DNA of 64,000 nucleotides from Pseudomonas sp. CBZ-4 (GCF_000346755.1 NZ_ANNV01000106.1:1-64000), one strand, 5' to 3'. Shown: positions 1 through 11,126, counted from the stretch's first letter. The notes: generated from the sequence alone by a model not told the origin. Made by a program: numbers and translations.

Positions 1-30
1 CCTCGGTTCTACTGATACACCGAGTTGCCT

Positions 31-56
31 GCATCGCAGGCAAGCCAGCTCCCACA
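31..56. repeat. REP palindrome arm at window edge
   Basis: ATCGCAGGCAAGCCAGCTCCCAC-type REP arm, matching the arms of many other REP clusters in this window. Its partner may be the diverged stretch before it or lie outside the window. It sits beyond the groEL terminator. Confidence 0.7.
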
Positions 57-112
57 TAACCCAGTCCCACCGTTTGATGGGTGAAGCATTCAAGACACTG
101 GCCTCAAGCCAT

Positions 113-151
113 AAAAAAGCCCCGCCTGCATCACTGCAGGCGGGGCTTTTT
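113..151 (-). terminator. groEL rho-independent terminator
   Basis: A 12-bp GC-rich stem (GCCCCGCCTGCA pairing with TGCAGGCGGGGC) with a 4-base loop is followed on the minus strand by a run of six T. It lies 22 bases past the groEL stop codon. A-tracts on both sides mean it could also work for converging transcription. Confidence 0.9.
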
Positions 152-172
152 CAGTACGGGGGTAAGGCTGGC

Positions 173-1828
<1,656 letters not shown>

Positions 1829-1866
1829 TTAAATACTTTGTAGTAACGGGAAAATGAGCGGGGAAA

Positions 1867-2163
1867 TCAGTCTTCCAGAACGGCGAGAATCTCGTTCTCA
1901 GCCATGACCAGCAGATCTTCGCCATCAACTTTCACAGTGTTGCTGCCGGAGTAAGGGCCGAATACAACCTTGTCGCCGACTTTTACGGCCAGCGCACGCA
2001 CGTCACCGTTTTCCAGAGTCTTGCCTGGGCCTGCAGCGACGATCACACCGTGGTTGGCTTTTTCAGCAGCCGAACCTGGCAGAACGATACCGCCAGCGGT
2101 TTTCTTTTCTTCTTCGCTGCGACGGATTACGACGCGGTCGTGCAGAGGACGAAGCTTGCTCAT
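1867..2163 (-). CDS. groES: Co-chaperonin GroES (Hsp10)
   Basis: Seven-subunit lid of the GroEL chamber. The protein has 98 residues, normal for the family. It starts [15 protein letters not shown], holds the mobile-loop segment [15 protein letters not shown] near residues 18-32 and ends NEILAVLED. The start codon has an AGGAGA ribosome site about 9 bases upstream. It is the first gene of the groES-groEL operon; fxsA upstream is on the same strand but is separated by a hairpin and the candidate heat-shock promoter. Confidence 0.98.
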   Translation of the reverse strand: MSKLRPLHDRVVIRRSEEEKKTAGGIVLPGSAAEKANHGVIVAAGPGKTLENGDVRALAVKVGDKVVFGPYSGSNTVKVDGEDLLVMAENEILAVLED

Positions 2164-2303
2164 TGTCGATCTCTCCTAATTGTGTTTTTCATCGGCCGGT
2201 ATCAGTACCGGCGGGTTGTATTCCGGCTGTGCCGGTCGCGCCTCGCCAAGCAAGACGCGGAAGTCTGTCTGGTGTCGCCACCAGAAACCTTGCGGTGACC
2301 GAT

Positions 2304-2331
2304 ACATAAGGGCGCATAAGCTTATTACAAG
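2304..2331 (-). promoter_or_regulatory. Candidate sigma-32 (heat-shock) promoter of groESL
   Basis: On the minus strand CTTGTAA (consensus CTTGAAA) lies 12 bases before CCCTTATGT (consensus CCCCATNT). The -10 end is about 140 bases upstream of the groES start. Element match, spacing and the gene it precedes agree with RpoH control; the assignment is by eye. Confidence 0.6.
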
Positions 2332-2376
2332 GGGCCGCGGCGGAAATTTTTTACCTGTGCCGACGGCTGAAAGCAA

Positions 2377-2398
2377 CACGGCACCCTGAGGTGCCGTG
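2377..2398 (-). terminator. Hairpin after fxsA
   Basis: A 9-bp perfect stem (CACGGCACC/GGTGCCGTG) with a four-base loop lies just past the fxsA stop codon. The following T-run is poor (TTGCTTTC), so termination is probable but not certain. Confidence 0.6.
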
Positions 2399-2409
2399 CC
2401 AGTGAAGCG

Positions 2410-2886
2410 TTATTTGCTGTCGCGGTGTTCGAACTCGCCTTCGATCACATCGCCTTCACGCCCCAGCGGTTGGCGCGGGGCCGGGCCGCCACGGGGTTGC
2501 AGGTCGTCGGCGAACGCACGCTGACGCAGGGCAGCCTCTTCGGCACGCTGGCGCATCTTGCCGGCGAGCAGCTTGCGCGAGAACGGCAACAACAGCAGCA
2601 GGCCGATCACGTCACTGATGAACCCCGGCAGGATCAACAGGCCACCGGCCAGGGCCATCATCAGGCCTTCAAGCATGGTCTGAGCTGGCAGTTCGCCACG
2701 ATTCAGGCTTTCACGGGCACGCAGTGCCGTGGCCAGGCCGGCGACGCGCAGCACCAACACGCCAAGCATCGAGCCGAGAATGATCAGCAGCAATGCCGGG
2801 AAAAACCCGATCGCACTGCTGACTTGAACGAAGACGAACAGCTCCAACACTGGAAATAGCAGAAAGAGCAATAAAAAAGGGCGCAT
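2410..2886 (-). CDS. fxsA: FxsA family membrane protein
   Basis: Small inner-membrane protein of the FxsA family; the E. coli member is known for suppressing F-exclusion of phage T7, and its normal role is unclear. The protein has 158 residues. Hydrophobic segments lie near the N-terminus (PFLLLFLLFPVLELFVF), at about residues 22-45 and at about 75-100 (GGLLILPGFISDVIGLLLLL, the family signature). The C-terminal third is charged and cytoplasmic. I chose the ATG at 2886, with GAGGA upstream, rather than a TTG five codons earlier. It lies directly upstream of groES, the usual arrangement in pseudomonads. Confidence 0.9.
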   Translation of the reverse strand: MRPFLLLFLLFPVLELFVFVQVSSAIGFFPALLLIILGSMLGVLVLRVAGLATALRARESLNRGELPAQTMLEGLMMALAGGLLILPGFISDVIGLLLLLPFSRKLLAGKMRQRAEEAALRQRAFADDLQPRGGPAPRQPLGREGDVIEGEFEHRDSK

Positions 2887-2952
2887 CAACTGGTTCCTCA
2901 ACGCAAGAATGCCTTGCTAGTCCACCTTAGATGACGTCGCCGTTTCGTGAAT

Positions 2953-3684
2953 TCAAGCGCTGGCCGTGGTTTTTTTCGGCCAGGCCGCGGCGTGAGCCAA
3001 TGAAACCAGGGCTTCGCGCACTTGTGTCGGCGTGTTGCAAGGCTCTGCAAAAGGCAGCCAATGCAAAGACTGGCCGACACGCAAGTGCATGCCTTCACTG
3101 TCGATACCGGCCAACTGCGCGGGCTCACGGGTGGGCAAGCCGGTCAATTCGACGTAATGGGCGATGGCCTTGGTGTGGTCGCTGTTCATGTGTTCGATCA
3201 TGCTGCGCTCGGCCTTGCCGGCAAACGGGTTGGCCAGGGTGAGCTGATCAACCCAGTGAATCGCGCCAAACCCGCCGATGTAGCGATGGCGCACCGGCTT
3301 GAGCACCCAGAAATCAAAGTCATGGGCCTTGTGGTAGTTGGCCGAGTCGGGGAAGTAGCGGTAATAACGCTCTGCCGCCGCTTCAATCGCGACCGGGTCG
3401 TCGATCTTCTCGGCTTCGCCCAGGTAGGTCAGGCGCCCTACTGCTTGCACGTCATCCGCCTCGCGCTCGCCGACCAGCAGCGAACACTTGGGGTCTTTTT
3501 GCAGGTTGTGGGTGTGCTGGGCGATGCGGCTGATCAGGATCAGCGGGCGGCCCTGCTCGTCGAGGCAGTAGGGCACCACTGAACCGAAAGGAAACCCGGG
3601 CATGGCTTTGGATTGTGTGGCGAGAGCCCCACGGTATTCCTTGAGCAACAGCTCTCGGGCGTTCTTGGCAACCTGTGCGCTCAA
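2953..3684 (-). CDS. HugZ-like pyridoxamine-phosphate-oxidase-fold protein
   Basis: Split-barrel FMN/haem-binding fold followed by a DUF2470 domain, the architecture of HugZ/HutZ haem-utilisation proteins. The 243 residues begin SAQVAKNARELLLKEYRGAL. The barrel spans about residues 10-145 (MPGFPFGSVVPYC, LILISRIAQHTHNL), and the C-terminal domain includes IEHMNSDHTKAIAHY around residues 175-190. The start is a TTG at 3684 with GAGGAG about 8 bases upstream; an upstream extension of the frame would run into the next gene and looks like noise. Haem degradation is the family's known role, but no haem-uptake genes are adjacent, so the substrate is unproven. Confidence 0.8.
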   Translation of the reverse strand: MSAQVAKNARELLLKEYRGALATQSKAMPGFPFGSVVPYCLDEQGRPLILISRIAQHTHNLQKDPKCSLLVGEREADDVQAVGRLTYLGEAEKIDDPVAIEAAAERYYRYFPDSANYHKAHDFDFWVLKPVRHRYIGGFGAIHWVDQLTLANPFAGKAERSMIEHMNSDHTKAIAHYVELTGLPTREPAQLAGIDSEGMHLRVGQSLHWLPFAEPCNTPTQVREALVSLAHAAAWPKKTTASA

Positions 3685-3791
3685 CGTATGACTCCTCGGG
3701 GTATTCAGCCGCCCATGGCATATGGGAATGGATCTCAACACAAGGTAATCAATATCCGCAGAGGTTGCCAAGCAGGTTTTGTTCGACCTTG

Positions 3792-4799
3792 TTACCAGGC
3801 CACACCAAAACCTGCGGTATAGCGGGTCTTGCTCAAGCTGCTGTCGGAATCGCCACTGATGATGTCGCGCTCGGCCTTGAGATTGAGGGACGCCCACTCG
3901 GTGACTTTGTAGCGCAGGCCCATTTCCGCATCCAGGGAATAGTCGATCGGCCCATCCACCGGTTTGCCCAGTTCCCCTGTGGTGAAGAACTCAACGGTCT
4001 TGCCCACTAGATAGCGGTTGTAGTTCCACTTTATGGCCAACGAGTAGAAATGGTCTTTGCCGCCCTCGGAATATTCGTAATCGGTGCGGTTGACCAGGGA
4101 ACCGAGGGAGAACGCGCCCAGTTCATCATCCCAGAACTGGTAGCCCGGGCCGGTACCGACGGTGCGCTGGCGCGACAGGTCTTCAACCTTGTCGCGCTTG
4201 TAGGTCAAACGGCCCTGCCAGAACCAGTGCTCGGTGATAAACCGGTCCAGGTCATATTCCAGCGCCCAGTTGTCGGTGGTGGTCACGTCATCCTGGAACT
4301 CGCGGTTGTACTCGCCCTGCCCGGTGTGACGCCACTGGCCGTGGCGCGCAGTGGTCTTGAAGTCGATGTCGTAGTCATTGGTGTCTTTTTCCGCACGCTT
4401 GTAGTCCAGCGCCAGATCGACATTGCCCTTCCACACCAGGTCTTCGATCACCGGCTTGGGCTTGATGATCTGCTGGATGCTCGCCAGGTCGACGGTCTTC
4501 GGTGCCTCACCGTTGGCCAGGACCACCTTGCCGTCATCCGCCGCTTTCAACGACTTGGCCTTCTCGCCGGTGTAGGCGTCCTGCTTGACCAGCAACTCCT
4601 GGTCGCTCTCCAGGGTTTTCACCTGTTTCCAGTCAATCGGGATGGCCCCTGCGTAGTCGGTCTGAATCAGCAGCTTGCCACCGTCGAAGACTTTGATCTT
4701 GCCGCTCAGGCGGTCACCGTTCTTCAACCAGACGGTGTCAGCCAGCAAGGGCGTGGAGGCGCTGAAAACAGCAAGGCACAGCAGGGTTCTGGACAACAT
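3792..4799 (-). CDS. DUF481 family outer-membrane protein
   Basis: A 335-residue protein with a signal peptide (cleavage likely after TPLLA near residue 20) and a DUF481 beta-barrel region from about residue 125 to the end. The alternating aromatic/polar strands finish in GVAW, a typical outer-membrane C-terminus. The N-terminal third holds SH3-like repeats (LKNGDRLSGKIKVFDGGKLL). The family's function is unknown. The gene is alone, divergent from the ATL gene, with an AT-rich upstream region. Confidence 0.85.
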   Translation of the reverse strand: MLSRTLLCLAVFSASTPLLADTVWLKNGDRLSGKIKVFDGGKLLIQTDYAGAIPIDWKQVKTLESDQELLVKQDAYTGEKAKSLKAADDGKVVLANGEAPKTVDLASIQQIIKPKPVIEDLVWKGNVDLALDYKRAEKDTNDYDIDFKTTARHGQWRHTGQGEYNREFQDDVTTTDNWALEYDLDRFITEHWFWQGRLTYKRDKVEDLSRQRTVGTGPGYQFWDDELGAFSLGSLVNRTDYEYSEGGKDHFYSLAIKWNYNRYLVGKTVEFFTTGELGKPVDGPIDYSLDAEMGLRYKVTEWASLNLKAERDIISGDSDSSLSKTRYTAGFGVAW

Positions 4800-4953
4800 A
4801 AGCGGATTCGGGGCTCAGGATTGGCGAAAAGGGCGCGATATCGTGTTAGATAGCTAGGACTGACTCAAGGATTAATATTGAGTTCAATTCTCATCAGCAT
4901 AATTACAGACGCTTCTTACAATTAGGCCGAAGATCTCAACGGATGTACCCACA
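4800..4953. promoter_or_regulatory. Divergent promoter region
   Basis: This AT-rich stretch separates the minus-strand DUF481 gene from the plus-strand ATL gene. It includes AATATTGAGTTCAATTC and CATAATTACAGAC. I could not fix -35/-10 pairs with confidence. Confidence 0.4.
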
Positions 4954-5307
4954 GTGAATCAACCCGCCGACACCCCGCAAAGCCCCGCCGAAACGCGCCG
5001 TACGGCGCTGTACCTGACGCTGGCCCAGGTGCCCGAAGGCTGCGTGGTGAGTTACGGCGAGCTGGCACAGCTGGCCGGATTGGGCCGCGCAGCGCGCTGG
5101 GTCGGGCGCACGTTGAGCCAGTTGCCGCAAGACACGCGGCTGCCCTGGCACCGGGTGCTGGCTGCCGGTGGTCGGATAAGCCTGCCAGTGGGCAGCGCCT
5201 CGGGCGACGAACAACGTGCGCGTTTACGCAGCGAAGGTGTCAGTATCCTGAACAATCGCGTGGATATTCAGCGTCATGGCTGGCGCCCGGTAGAGCACAG
5301 CGGTTAG
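4954..5307 (+). CDS. Alkyltransferase-like protein (ATL, MGMT family)
   Basis: A 117-residue protein of the O6-methylguanine-DNA methyltransferase fold. The active-site PCHR is replaced by PWHR (WHRVLAAGG, about residues 68-76), so the alkyl-accepting cysteine is missing. This is the hallmark of ATL proteins (E. coli YbaZ/Atl1), which bind O6-alkylguanine and hand the lesion to nucleotide-excision repair. The helix-turn-helix part (GCVVSYGELAQLAGLGRAARWVG) and arginine finger are kept. The start is GTG. ampG follows after 43 bases on the same strand. Confidence 0.92.
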   Translation: MNQPADTPQSPAETRRTALYLTLAQVPEGCVVSYGELAQLAGLGRAARWVGRTLSQLPQDTRLPWHRVLAAGGRISLPVGSASGDEQRARLRSEGVSILNNRVDIQRHGWRPVEHSG

Positions 5308-5350
5308 AGTGCGCGCTTTGTTTTCGCAATCCTGAGGCAGACTCCAGCCC

Positions 5351-6883
5351 ATGCCCCGTAAAACCTGGCGCGCCGCGCTCGCCGCCTATGCCAGCCCCTC
5401 GACATTAGTCCTGTTGTTGCTCGGCTTTGCCGCCGGCCTGCCTTACATGTTGGTGTTCTCGACGCTTTCGGTGTGGCTGCGTGAGGCCGGAGTGGCCCGC
5501 GAGACCATCGGCTATGCGAGCCTGATCGGTTTGGCGTACGCCTTCAAATGGGTCTGGTCGCCGCTGCTCGATCAGTGGCGCCTGCCAATCCTCGGCAAAC
5601 TCGGGCGTCGTCGTTCCTGGCTGGTGCTTGCCCAGTCGCTGGTGATCCTCGGACTGATCGGCATGGGTTTCTGCGATCCGCAGAAACACCTGTCCTGGCT
5701 GATAGCTATCGCCGTGGTCGTGGCCTTCGCGTCGGCCACCCAGGATATTGCGGTGGACGCCTACCGCCTGGAAATTGCCGACGACAGCCGCCAGGCCGCC
5801 CTGGCTGCCAGCTATATGTCCGGCTACCGCATCGCCGCCCTGCTGGCCACGGCCGGTGCACTGTTCTTTGCCGAAGGCTTCGGCTCCACCGGTTTCAACT
5901 ACCAGCACTCGGCGTGGCTCGGCACCTATGTGCTGTTCGGCGTACTGATGGTGCCGGCGCTGCTGACCACCCTGTTCATGCGCGAACCGAACGTGCCACT
6001 GCGCACCCAATTGCAGGCCGGGCGCTACAGCTTTGTGCACCAACTGGTCTCGGTGTTCGTGCTGATTGTGCTGCTGGTGTCAGTGCCGGCGATGTTCACC
6101 CAGCTGTACAACACCGATTTCGAGAGCGTGATGTTCCACGGCATGAGCCTGTGGGACCTGCTGATGGACGACCGCGCGTTCCTGCGGGCCATCCTCTATA
6201 TCACCCTCACCGCGCTGTGCCTGTCGGCCATGGGCCGCCGCGGCCTGGCGCCGGTGCTGACGCCGGTCAACGACTTTATCCTGCGTTACCGCTGGCAAGC
6301 GCTGCTGCTGCTCGGGCTGATTGCCACCTACCGCATGTCCGACACGGTGATGGGCGTGATGGCCAACGTGTTCTACATCGACCAGGGCTTTACCAAGGAC
6401 CAGATCGCCGGAGTCAGCAAGATCTTCGGCCTGATCATGACCCTGCTCGGCGCCGGCATGGGCGGCCTGCTGATTGTGCGGTTCGGTATCTTGCCGATCC
6501 TGTTTATCGGCGGTGTGTTCTCCGCCGGTACCAACCTGCTGTTCGTGGCGCTGGCCGACATGGGCCCGGACTTGCAGATGCTGATCTTCACCATTTCCCT
6601 GGATAACTTCAGCTCGGGCATGGCCACCTCAGCATTCGTCGCCTACTTGTCGAGCCTGACCAACCTGAAGTTCTCTGCCACCCAATACGCCCTGCTCAGC
6701 TCGATCATGCTGCTGCTGCCGCGCCTGATCGGCGGCTATTCGGGGGTGATGGTGGAGAAGTTCGGCTATCACAACTTCTTCCTGATTACCTGCCTGCTGG
6801 GCGTGCCGACGCTGTTTCTGATTGCGTTGCATTGGTTTCAGGAAAATCGGCGGGCGCGGTTGAATCCAACGCAAGAAGACTGA
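5351..6883 (+). CDS. ampG: AmpG family muropeptide permease
   Basis: Inner-membrane transporter of the major facilitator superfamily that imports GlcNAc-anhydroMurNAc peptides for peptidoglycan recycling; in pseudomonads it influences ampC beta-lactamase induction. The 510 residues hold about 14 hydrophobic helices. Family marks are the N-terminal [26 protein letters not shown] and the [12 protein letters not shown] segment near residue 130. It fits functionally with the lytic transglycosylase, L,D-transpeptidase and nag genes elsewhere in the window. Pseudomonads can carry two AmpG-type permeases; which one this is cannot be told from sequence alone. Confidence 0.9.
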   Translation: MPRKTWRAALAAYASPSTLVLLLLGFAAGLPYMLVFSTLSVWLREAGVARETIGYASLIGLAYAFKWVWSPLLDQWRLPILGKLGRRRSWLVLAQSLVILGLIGMGFCDPQKHLSWLIAIAVVVAFASATQDIAVDAYRLEIADDSRQAALAASYMSGYRIAALLATAGALFFAEGFGSTGFNYQHSAWLGTYVLFGVLMVPALLTTLFMREPNVPLRTQLQAGRYSFVHQLVSVFVLIVLLVSVPAMFTQLYNTDFESVMFHGMSLWDLLMDDRAFLRAILYITLTALCLSAMGRRGLAPVLTPVNDFILRYRWQALLLLGLIATYRMSDTVMGVMANVFYIDQGFTKDQIAGVSKIFGLIMTLLGAGMGGLLIVRFGILPILFIGGVFSAGTNLLFVALADMGPDLQMLIFTISLDNFSSGMATSAFVAYLSSLTNLKFSATQYALLSSIMLLLPRLIGGYSGVMVEKFGYHNFFLITCLLGVPTLFLIALHWFQENRRARLNPTQED

Positions 6884-6897
6884 CACACCCCGATCAG

Positions 6898-6917
6898 TGT
6901 GGGAGCCAGCTCCCACA
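6898..6917. repeat. Minimal REP palindrome
   Basis: TGTGGGAGC-CA-GCTCCCACA is a perfect 9+9 palindrome that keeps only the outer part of the REP motif. It lies just after ampG and may act as a transcript-end hairpin. Confidence 0.7.
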
Positions 6918-7010
6918 AAAACACACTGCGACCTCGCGCCTGTACTCCAGCAGCAACCGCCCGTACAATCCCAAGTCATTTCAAGTCCAAGCAACCGACA
7001 ACGGCCTACC

Positions 7011-8726
7011 ATGCGTACCAGTCAATATTTGCTCGCCACACAGAAAGAAACGCCTTCCGACGCGGTTGTGATCAGCCATCAGCTGATGCTGCGCGCCGGC
7101 ATGATCCGCAAACTGGCCTCCGGCCTGTACACCTGGCTGCCCATGGGCTTGAAGGTGATGCGCAAGGTCGAAGCCATCGTTCGCGAAGAAATGAACGCCG
7201 CCGGCTCTCTGGAAGTGTTGATGCCGAGCACCCAACCGGCTGAACTGTGGCAGGAATCCGGGCGCTGGGAAGAGTACGGCCCGGAGTTGCTGCGCTTCAA
7301 GGATCGTCATGGCCGCGATTTCTGCGCCGGCCCGACCCACGAAGAAGTGATCACCGACCTGATGCGCAACGAGCTGAGCAGCTACAAGCAGCTGCCGCTG
7401 AACCTGTATCAGATCCAGACCAAGTTCCGTGATGAAATCCGCCCACGCTTCGGCTTGATGCGCGGCCGCGAATTCATCATGAAGGACGCCTATTCGTTCC
7501 ACGCTGACCAGGCATCGCTGCAGGTCACCTACGACCGCATGCACCAGGCCTATTGCAACGTGTTCACGCGCCTGGGCCTGAAGTTCCGCCCGGTTGAAGC
7601 GGACAACGGCTCCATCGGCGGCGCCGGCTCCCACGAATTCCACGTACTGGCCGAGTCCGGCGAAGACGACATCGTGTTCAGCAACGGCTCCGACTACGCG
7701 GCGAACATCGAGAAAGCCGAAGCCGTGCCACGGGAAACTTCCCGCCCAGCGCCAAGCGAAGAGCTGCGCCTGGTGGACACCCCAGAGACCAAGACCATCG
7801 CGGCCCTGGTGGAAAAATTCAATCTGCCGATTGAAAAGACCATCAAGACCCTGATCGTGCGCGCCGAAGAAGAAGGCAAGCTGATCGCCCTGGTGATCCG
7901 TGGCGACCACGAACTCAACGAAATCAAGGCGGCCCAGCAACCTGGCGTGGCCAGCCCGCTGGTCATGGCCACCGATGCCGAACTGCGCGACGCCATTGGC
8001 GCCGGCGCCGGTTCCCTCGGCCCGCTGAACCTGCCGCTGCCGATCATCATCGACCGTTCGGTCGAGCTGATGAGCGACTTCGGCATTGGCGCGAACATCG
8101 ACGACAAGCACTACTTCGGCGTGAACTGGGAGCGTGACCTGCCGGTTCCGACCGTGGCCGACCTGCGTAACGTCGTCGCTGGCGACCCAAGCCCGGATGG
8201 CAAGGGCACCCTGGAAATCAAGCGCGGCATCGAAGTCGGGCACATCTTCCAGCTGGGCAACAAGTACAGCCAGGCGATGAACTGCAAGGTGCTGGGCGAA
8301 AACGGCAAGCCGGTGATCCTCGAAATGGGTTGCTACGGTATTGGCGTGTCCCGCGTGGTGGCCGCTGCCATCGAGCAGAACAACGACGCAAACGGCATCA
8401 TCTGGAGCGACACCCTGGCGCCGTTCCAGATCGCCCTCGTGCCCCTGCGCTACGAAACCGAGCAAGTACGCGAAGCCACCGACAAACTGTATGCCGAACT
8501 GACGGCCGCCGGTTTTGAAGTGCTGCTGGATGACCGGGACAAGAAAACCAGCCCGGGCATCAAGTTCGCCGACATGGAACTGATTGGCATCCCGCACCGG
8601 ATCGTGGTCAGTGACCGCGGCCTGGCCGATGGCAATCTGGAATACAAGAGCCGGACCGAAGCCGAAGCCCAACCGTTGCCGGTGGCTGACGTGCTGTCTT
8701 TCCTTCAGGCGCGTATTCGTCGCTGA
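7011..8726 (+). CDS. proS: Prolyl-tRNA synthetase
   Basis: Class II aminoacyl-tRNA synthetase that charges tRNA-Pro. The protein has 571 residues, the standard bacterial length. The start [18 protein letters not shown] matches the family; an upstream in-frame extension has no coding character. Class II motifs are visible ([42 protein letters not shown]), with the bacterial editing (INS) domain between about residues 225 and 405 and the anticodon domain at the C-terminus. Confidence 0.97.
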   Translation: MRTSQYLLATQKETPSDAVVISHQLMLRAGMIRKLASGLYTWLPMGLKVMRKVEAIVREEMNAAGSLEVLMPSTQPAELWQESGRWEEYGPELLRFKDRHGRDFCAGPTHEEVITDLMRNELSSYKQLPLNLYQIQTKFRDEIRPRFGLMRGREFIMKDAYSFHADQASLQVTYDRMHQAYCNVFTRLGLKFRPVEADNGSIGGAGSHEFHVLAESGEDDIVFSNGSDYAANIEKAEAVPRETSRPAPSEELRLVDTPETKTIAALVEKFNLPIEKTIKTLIVRAEEEGKLIALVIRGDHELNEIKAAQQPGVASPLVMATDAELRDAIGAGAGSLGPLNLPLPIIIDRSVELMSDFGIGANIDDKHYFGVNWERDLPVPTVADLRNVVAGDPSPDGKGTLEIKRGIEVGHIFQLGNKYSQAMNCKVLGENGKPVILEMGCYGIGVSRVVAAAIEQNNDANGIIWSDTLAPFQIALVPLRYETEQVREATDKLYAELTAAGFEVLLDDRDKKTSPGIKFADMELIGIPHRIVVSDRGLADGNLEYKSRTEAEAQPLPVADVLSFLQARIRR

Positions 8727-8746
8727 AAACCAGATCAAGAGAAGTC

Positions 8747-9700
8747 ATGTTCAAGCGAAACACCAGAGCCCTGGGGGGCGCCGCCTTGTGCGGCGCCCTG
8801 CTGGTCAGCGGCTGCGCCAACCAGATGTCGCAACGCAGTGAGCACGAGGAGCGGGTCGAGCGCAAGTTGCTCGACCACAGCCTGCAGATCGATGTAGGCG
8901 AACCCAAAGTGCTGGAGCTGCCGCAACGCCGGGTGCGCATTCACGAGCAGAAGACCTTTGAGGTCACCGAGTTCGAAGTCACCCGTCGCTACGACCGCTA
9001 CACCCCCTACCAGCCCTGGCGCAAACTCTATGAGATGCCTCTGGGTGCCGTCGCCCTGGTGGCCGGCGCGGGCGCCAACGTGGTGAATATCTTCGCCCTG
9101 GGCAACCTGCCGACCAGCGTTACCCGCGACTGGCTGACCTACGGCGTGGACGGCCTCAACCCGTTCATGAACGTGCAGTCCCATGGCCGCGCGCAACAGA
9201 ACCTGGCGGGTATCGATGAAGTCCAGCGCGACAAGCGCGTGGAGTATTCGAGCCTGCCCTGGAGCGAGCGCCCGGTACAAGTCACCGCCGGCAAGCAAAC
9301 CCACGAGCTGAGCACCGACCGCAACGGCGTCCTGCGCCTGAACCTGTTGGACAGCCCCTTTGCCGAGCAAGACCTGAACCGCGTCACCACCCTGAAAATC
9401 AGCGTGGAAGATGGCCAGGACGATGTGCATTCGGACTCCACACTGGCGATCAGCAGCACATTGCGCGGCAAGCTGCTGGAAGCTCACGGCCTGATCTACG
9501 ACGACCTGGAAGATGACGAGGTGAACCAGTGGGTGCACCGGGTCAAGCGCTTGTCGGAGTTGGGTTTGGAAGAAGAGGCCAGCGAGCTTGAGCAGAGCCT
9601 GATCGAACTGACGCGCAATGATCCCGAGTTGCAGCAGGAGTTTTTGCAGGCGTTGACCAAGGATGCGGGGCGCTTGGTCGCAGATCCTGGCGCTCGCTGA
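8747..9700 (+). CDS. Predicted lipoprotein, conserved in pseudomonads
   Basis: 317 residues with a lipoprotein signal ending LVSGC (cysteine about residue 22). A middle hydrophobic stretch (LGAVALVAGAGANVVNIFALG, about 98-118) and an acidic C-terminal half follow. The residues after the cysteine (NQMSQ) do not show an Asp+2 inner-membrane signal. I recognise no domain; the function is unknown. It starts 20 bases after proS and probably shares its transcript. Confidence 0.8.
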   Translation: MFKRNTRALGGAALCGALLVSGCANQMSQRSEHEERVERKLLDHSLQIDVGEPKVLELPQRRVRIHEQKTFEVTEFEVTRRYDRYTPYQPWRKLYEMPLGAVALVAGAGANVVNIFALGNLPTSVTRDWLTYGVDGLNPFMNVQSHGRAQQNLAGIDEVQRDKRVEYSSLPWSERPVQVTAGKQTHELSTDRNGVLRLNLLDSPFAEQDLNRVTTLKISVEDGQDDVHSDSTLAISSTLRGKLLEAHGLIYDDLEDDEVNQWVHRVKRLSELGLEEEASELEQSLIELTRNDPELQQEFLQALTKDAGRLVADPGAR

Positions 9701-9725
9701 GATCTAAAGCCTGCTGAAGATCTAA

Positions 9726-9815
9726 TGTGGGAGCGGGCTTGCCCGCGATGAGGGAGTGTCAGTCAAAGCATGTATTGACTGATCCACCGCTATCGCAGGC
9801 AAGCCAGCTCCCACA
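9726..9815. repeat. REPIN (two inverted REP arms)
   Basis: GTGGGAGCGGGCTTGCCCGCGAT and the facing CTATCGCAGGCAAGCCAGCTC flank a spacer of about 40 bases containing AGTCAA...TTGACT. It lies between the convergent lipoprotein and dinB genes. Confidence 0.85.
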
Positions 9816-9829
9816 GTTTTATCCGGTTT

Positions 9830-10888
9830 CTACCAGGAAAATTCGAGTTGTTCGTTGCCGCTGCTTAGATCCAGCAAGCGCACACCAATGCCCAACAACC
9901 GCACCGGCTTCCCACCCCGATTAAACGCCTGCGTCAGCAGCTGTTGATAACTCTCCAGATCCCGCCCTGCCCCCGCCTGTTCCAGGGTCGTCTGGGTAAA
10001 GTCATGAAACTTCACCTTCACGAACGGCTTGCCCGCACGGTAGCTGCTGTCGATACGCGCCATCCGCCCCGCCAGGGTTTCCATCAGTTCGGGCAGTTTC
10101 GCCAGGCAGCTTGAGAGATCCGGCAGGTCAACATCATAGGTGTTTTCCACACTGATGGATTGTCGCCGACTGTCGTTGTGCACCACTCGATCATCAATCC
10201 CACGTGCCAGGCTCCACAGTCGCTCGCCAAAACTGCCGAATTCGCGCACCAGCGCCAACTTGTTCCACTCGCGCAGTTGCAGGCAGTCTTCAATGCCCAG
10301 GCGCGCCAGCTTGTCCGCCGTGACTTTGCCCACGCCGTGCAATTTGTTCACCGGCAATTGGGACACAAAATCTTCAACCTGGTCCGGGGTAATCACAAAC
10401 AGGCCGTTGGGCTTTTTCCAGTCGCTGGCGATCTTGGCCAGGAACTTGTTCGGCGCCACGCCCGCAGAGACAGTGATGTGTAGCTGATTGGAAACCCGGC
10501 GCCGGATATCCTGGGCAATGCGCGTGGCACTGCCGCCAAAGTGTGGGCAGTCGGACACATCCAGGTAGGCTTCATCCAGCGACAGCGGCTCGATCAGGTC
10601 GGTGTAGTCGCGAAAGATCGTGTGGATTTCCTTCGACGCTTCCTTATAGGCATCCATGCGCGGCTTGACGATGGTCAGGTCCGGGCACAGCTTCAAGGCG
10701 TGGCGTGACGACATGGCCGAACGCACCCCATACGCCCGCGCCTCGTAGTTGCAGGTGGCGATCACCCCGCGCCGGTCAGCCGAGCCACCCACCGCCAGCG
10801 GCTTTTGCGCCAGGCTCGGGTCGTCGCGCATCTCGATGGCGGCGTAGAAACAATCACAATCAACGTGGATGATTTTGCGCTGCGTCAT
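9830..10888 (-). CDS. dinB: DNA polymerase IV (Y-family translesion polymerase)
   Basis: Error-prone polymerase that bypasses lesions during the SOS response. The 352 residues include the catalytic DCDCFYAAIE near residue 8 and SLDEAYLDV near residue 103, two helix-hairpin-helix turns (LHGVGKVTADKLARLGI) and the little-finger domain. I chose the ATG at 10888 (MTQRKIIHVD); an in-frame TTG seven codons upstream is less likely. The C-terminal EQLEFSW resembles a beta-clamp-binding tail (QLxLF-type), which is inference. A LexA box lies 46 bases upstream. Confidence 0.96.
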   Translation of the reverse strand: MTQRKIIHVDCDCFYAAIEMRDDPSLAQKPLAVGGSADRRGVIATCNYEARAYGVRSAMSSRHALKLCPDLTIVKPRMDAYKEASKEIHTIFRDYTDLIEPLSLDEAYLDVSDCPHFGGSATRIAQDIRRRVSNQLHITVSAGVAPNKFLAKIASDWKKPNGLFVITPDQVEDFVSQLPVNKLHGVGKVTADKLARLGIEDCLQLREWNKLALVREFGSFGERLWSLARGIDDRVVHNDSRRQSISVENTYDVDLPDLSSCLAKLPELMETLAGRMARIDSSYRAGKPFVKVKFHDFTQTTLEQAGAGRDLESYQQLLTQAFNRGGKPVRLLGIGVRLLDLSSGNEQLEFSW

Positions 10889-10934
10889 ATAAACAGAGGG
10901 TTGATTCAACGGATGGCCAGTATCGCATCCACCC

Positions 10935-10950
10935 CTGTATATAGCACCAG
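10935..10950 (-). promoter_or_regulatory. LexA (SOS) box of dinB
   Basis: The 16-mer reads CTGGTGCTATATACAG on the minus strand, against consensus CTGT-N8-ACAG with an AT-rich core: seven of eight conserved outer bases match. Placed 46 bases before the dinB ATG, it would overlap the promoter. Confidence 0.85.
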
Positions 10951-11126
10951 TAGTTTGAATCTTCCGTTTGAACGGTAGGAAGATTCGCGGATGAATTTAT
11001 TTTTTCAATCGAATCGAGCGCCCCAATAGAGCTGAAACCCTTGGCCAGACTGGGCCAGAGCCGTTCACACAAGTGCCTTATAGCGCTAACCGATTGAACC
11101 ACAAGCGCTTTTCTTCGAATAAGCGG

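Noticed and set aside
3685..3897. Longer N-terminus for the HugZ-like protein
   Set aside because: The extension overlaps the DUF481 gene and lacks a ribosome site, while the TTG at 3684 has GAGGAG and the family's usual start.
6981..8738. 585-codon open frame opposite proS
   Set aside because: Antisense shadow with no ribosome site or family similarity.
9726..9815. Repeated palindromes as a CRISPR array
   Set aside because: The palindromes are REP pairs at scattered gene ends, without regular spacing, unique spacers or cas genes.
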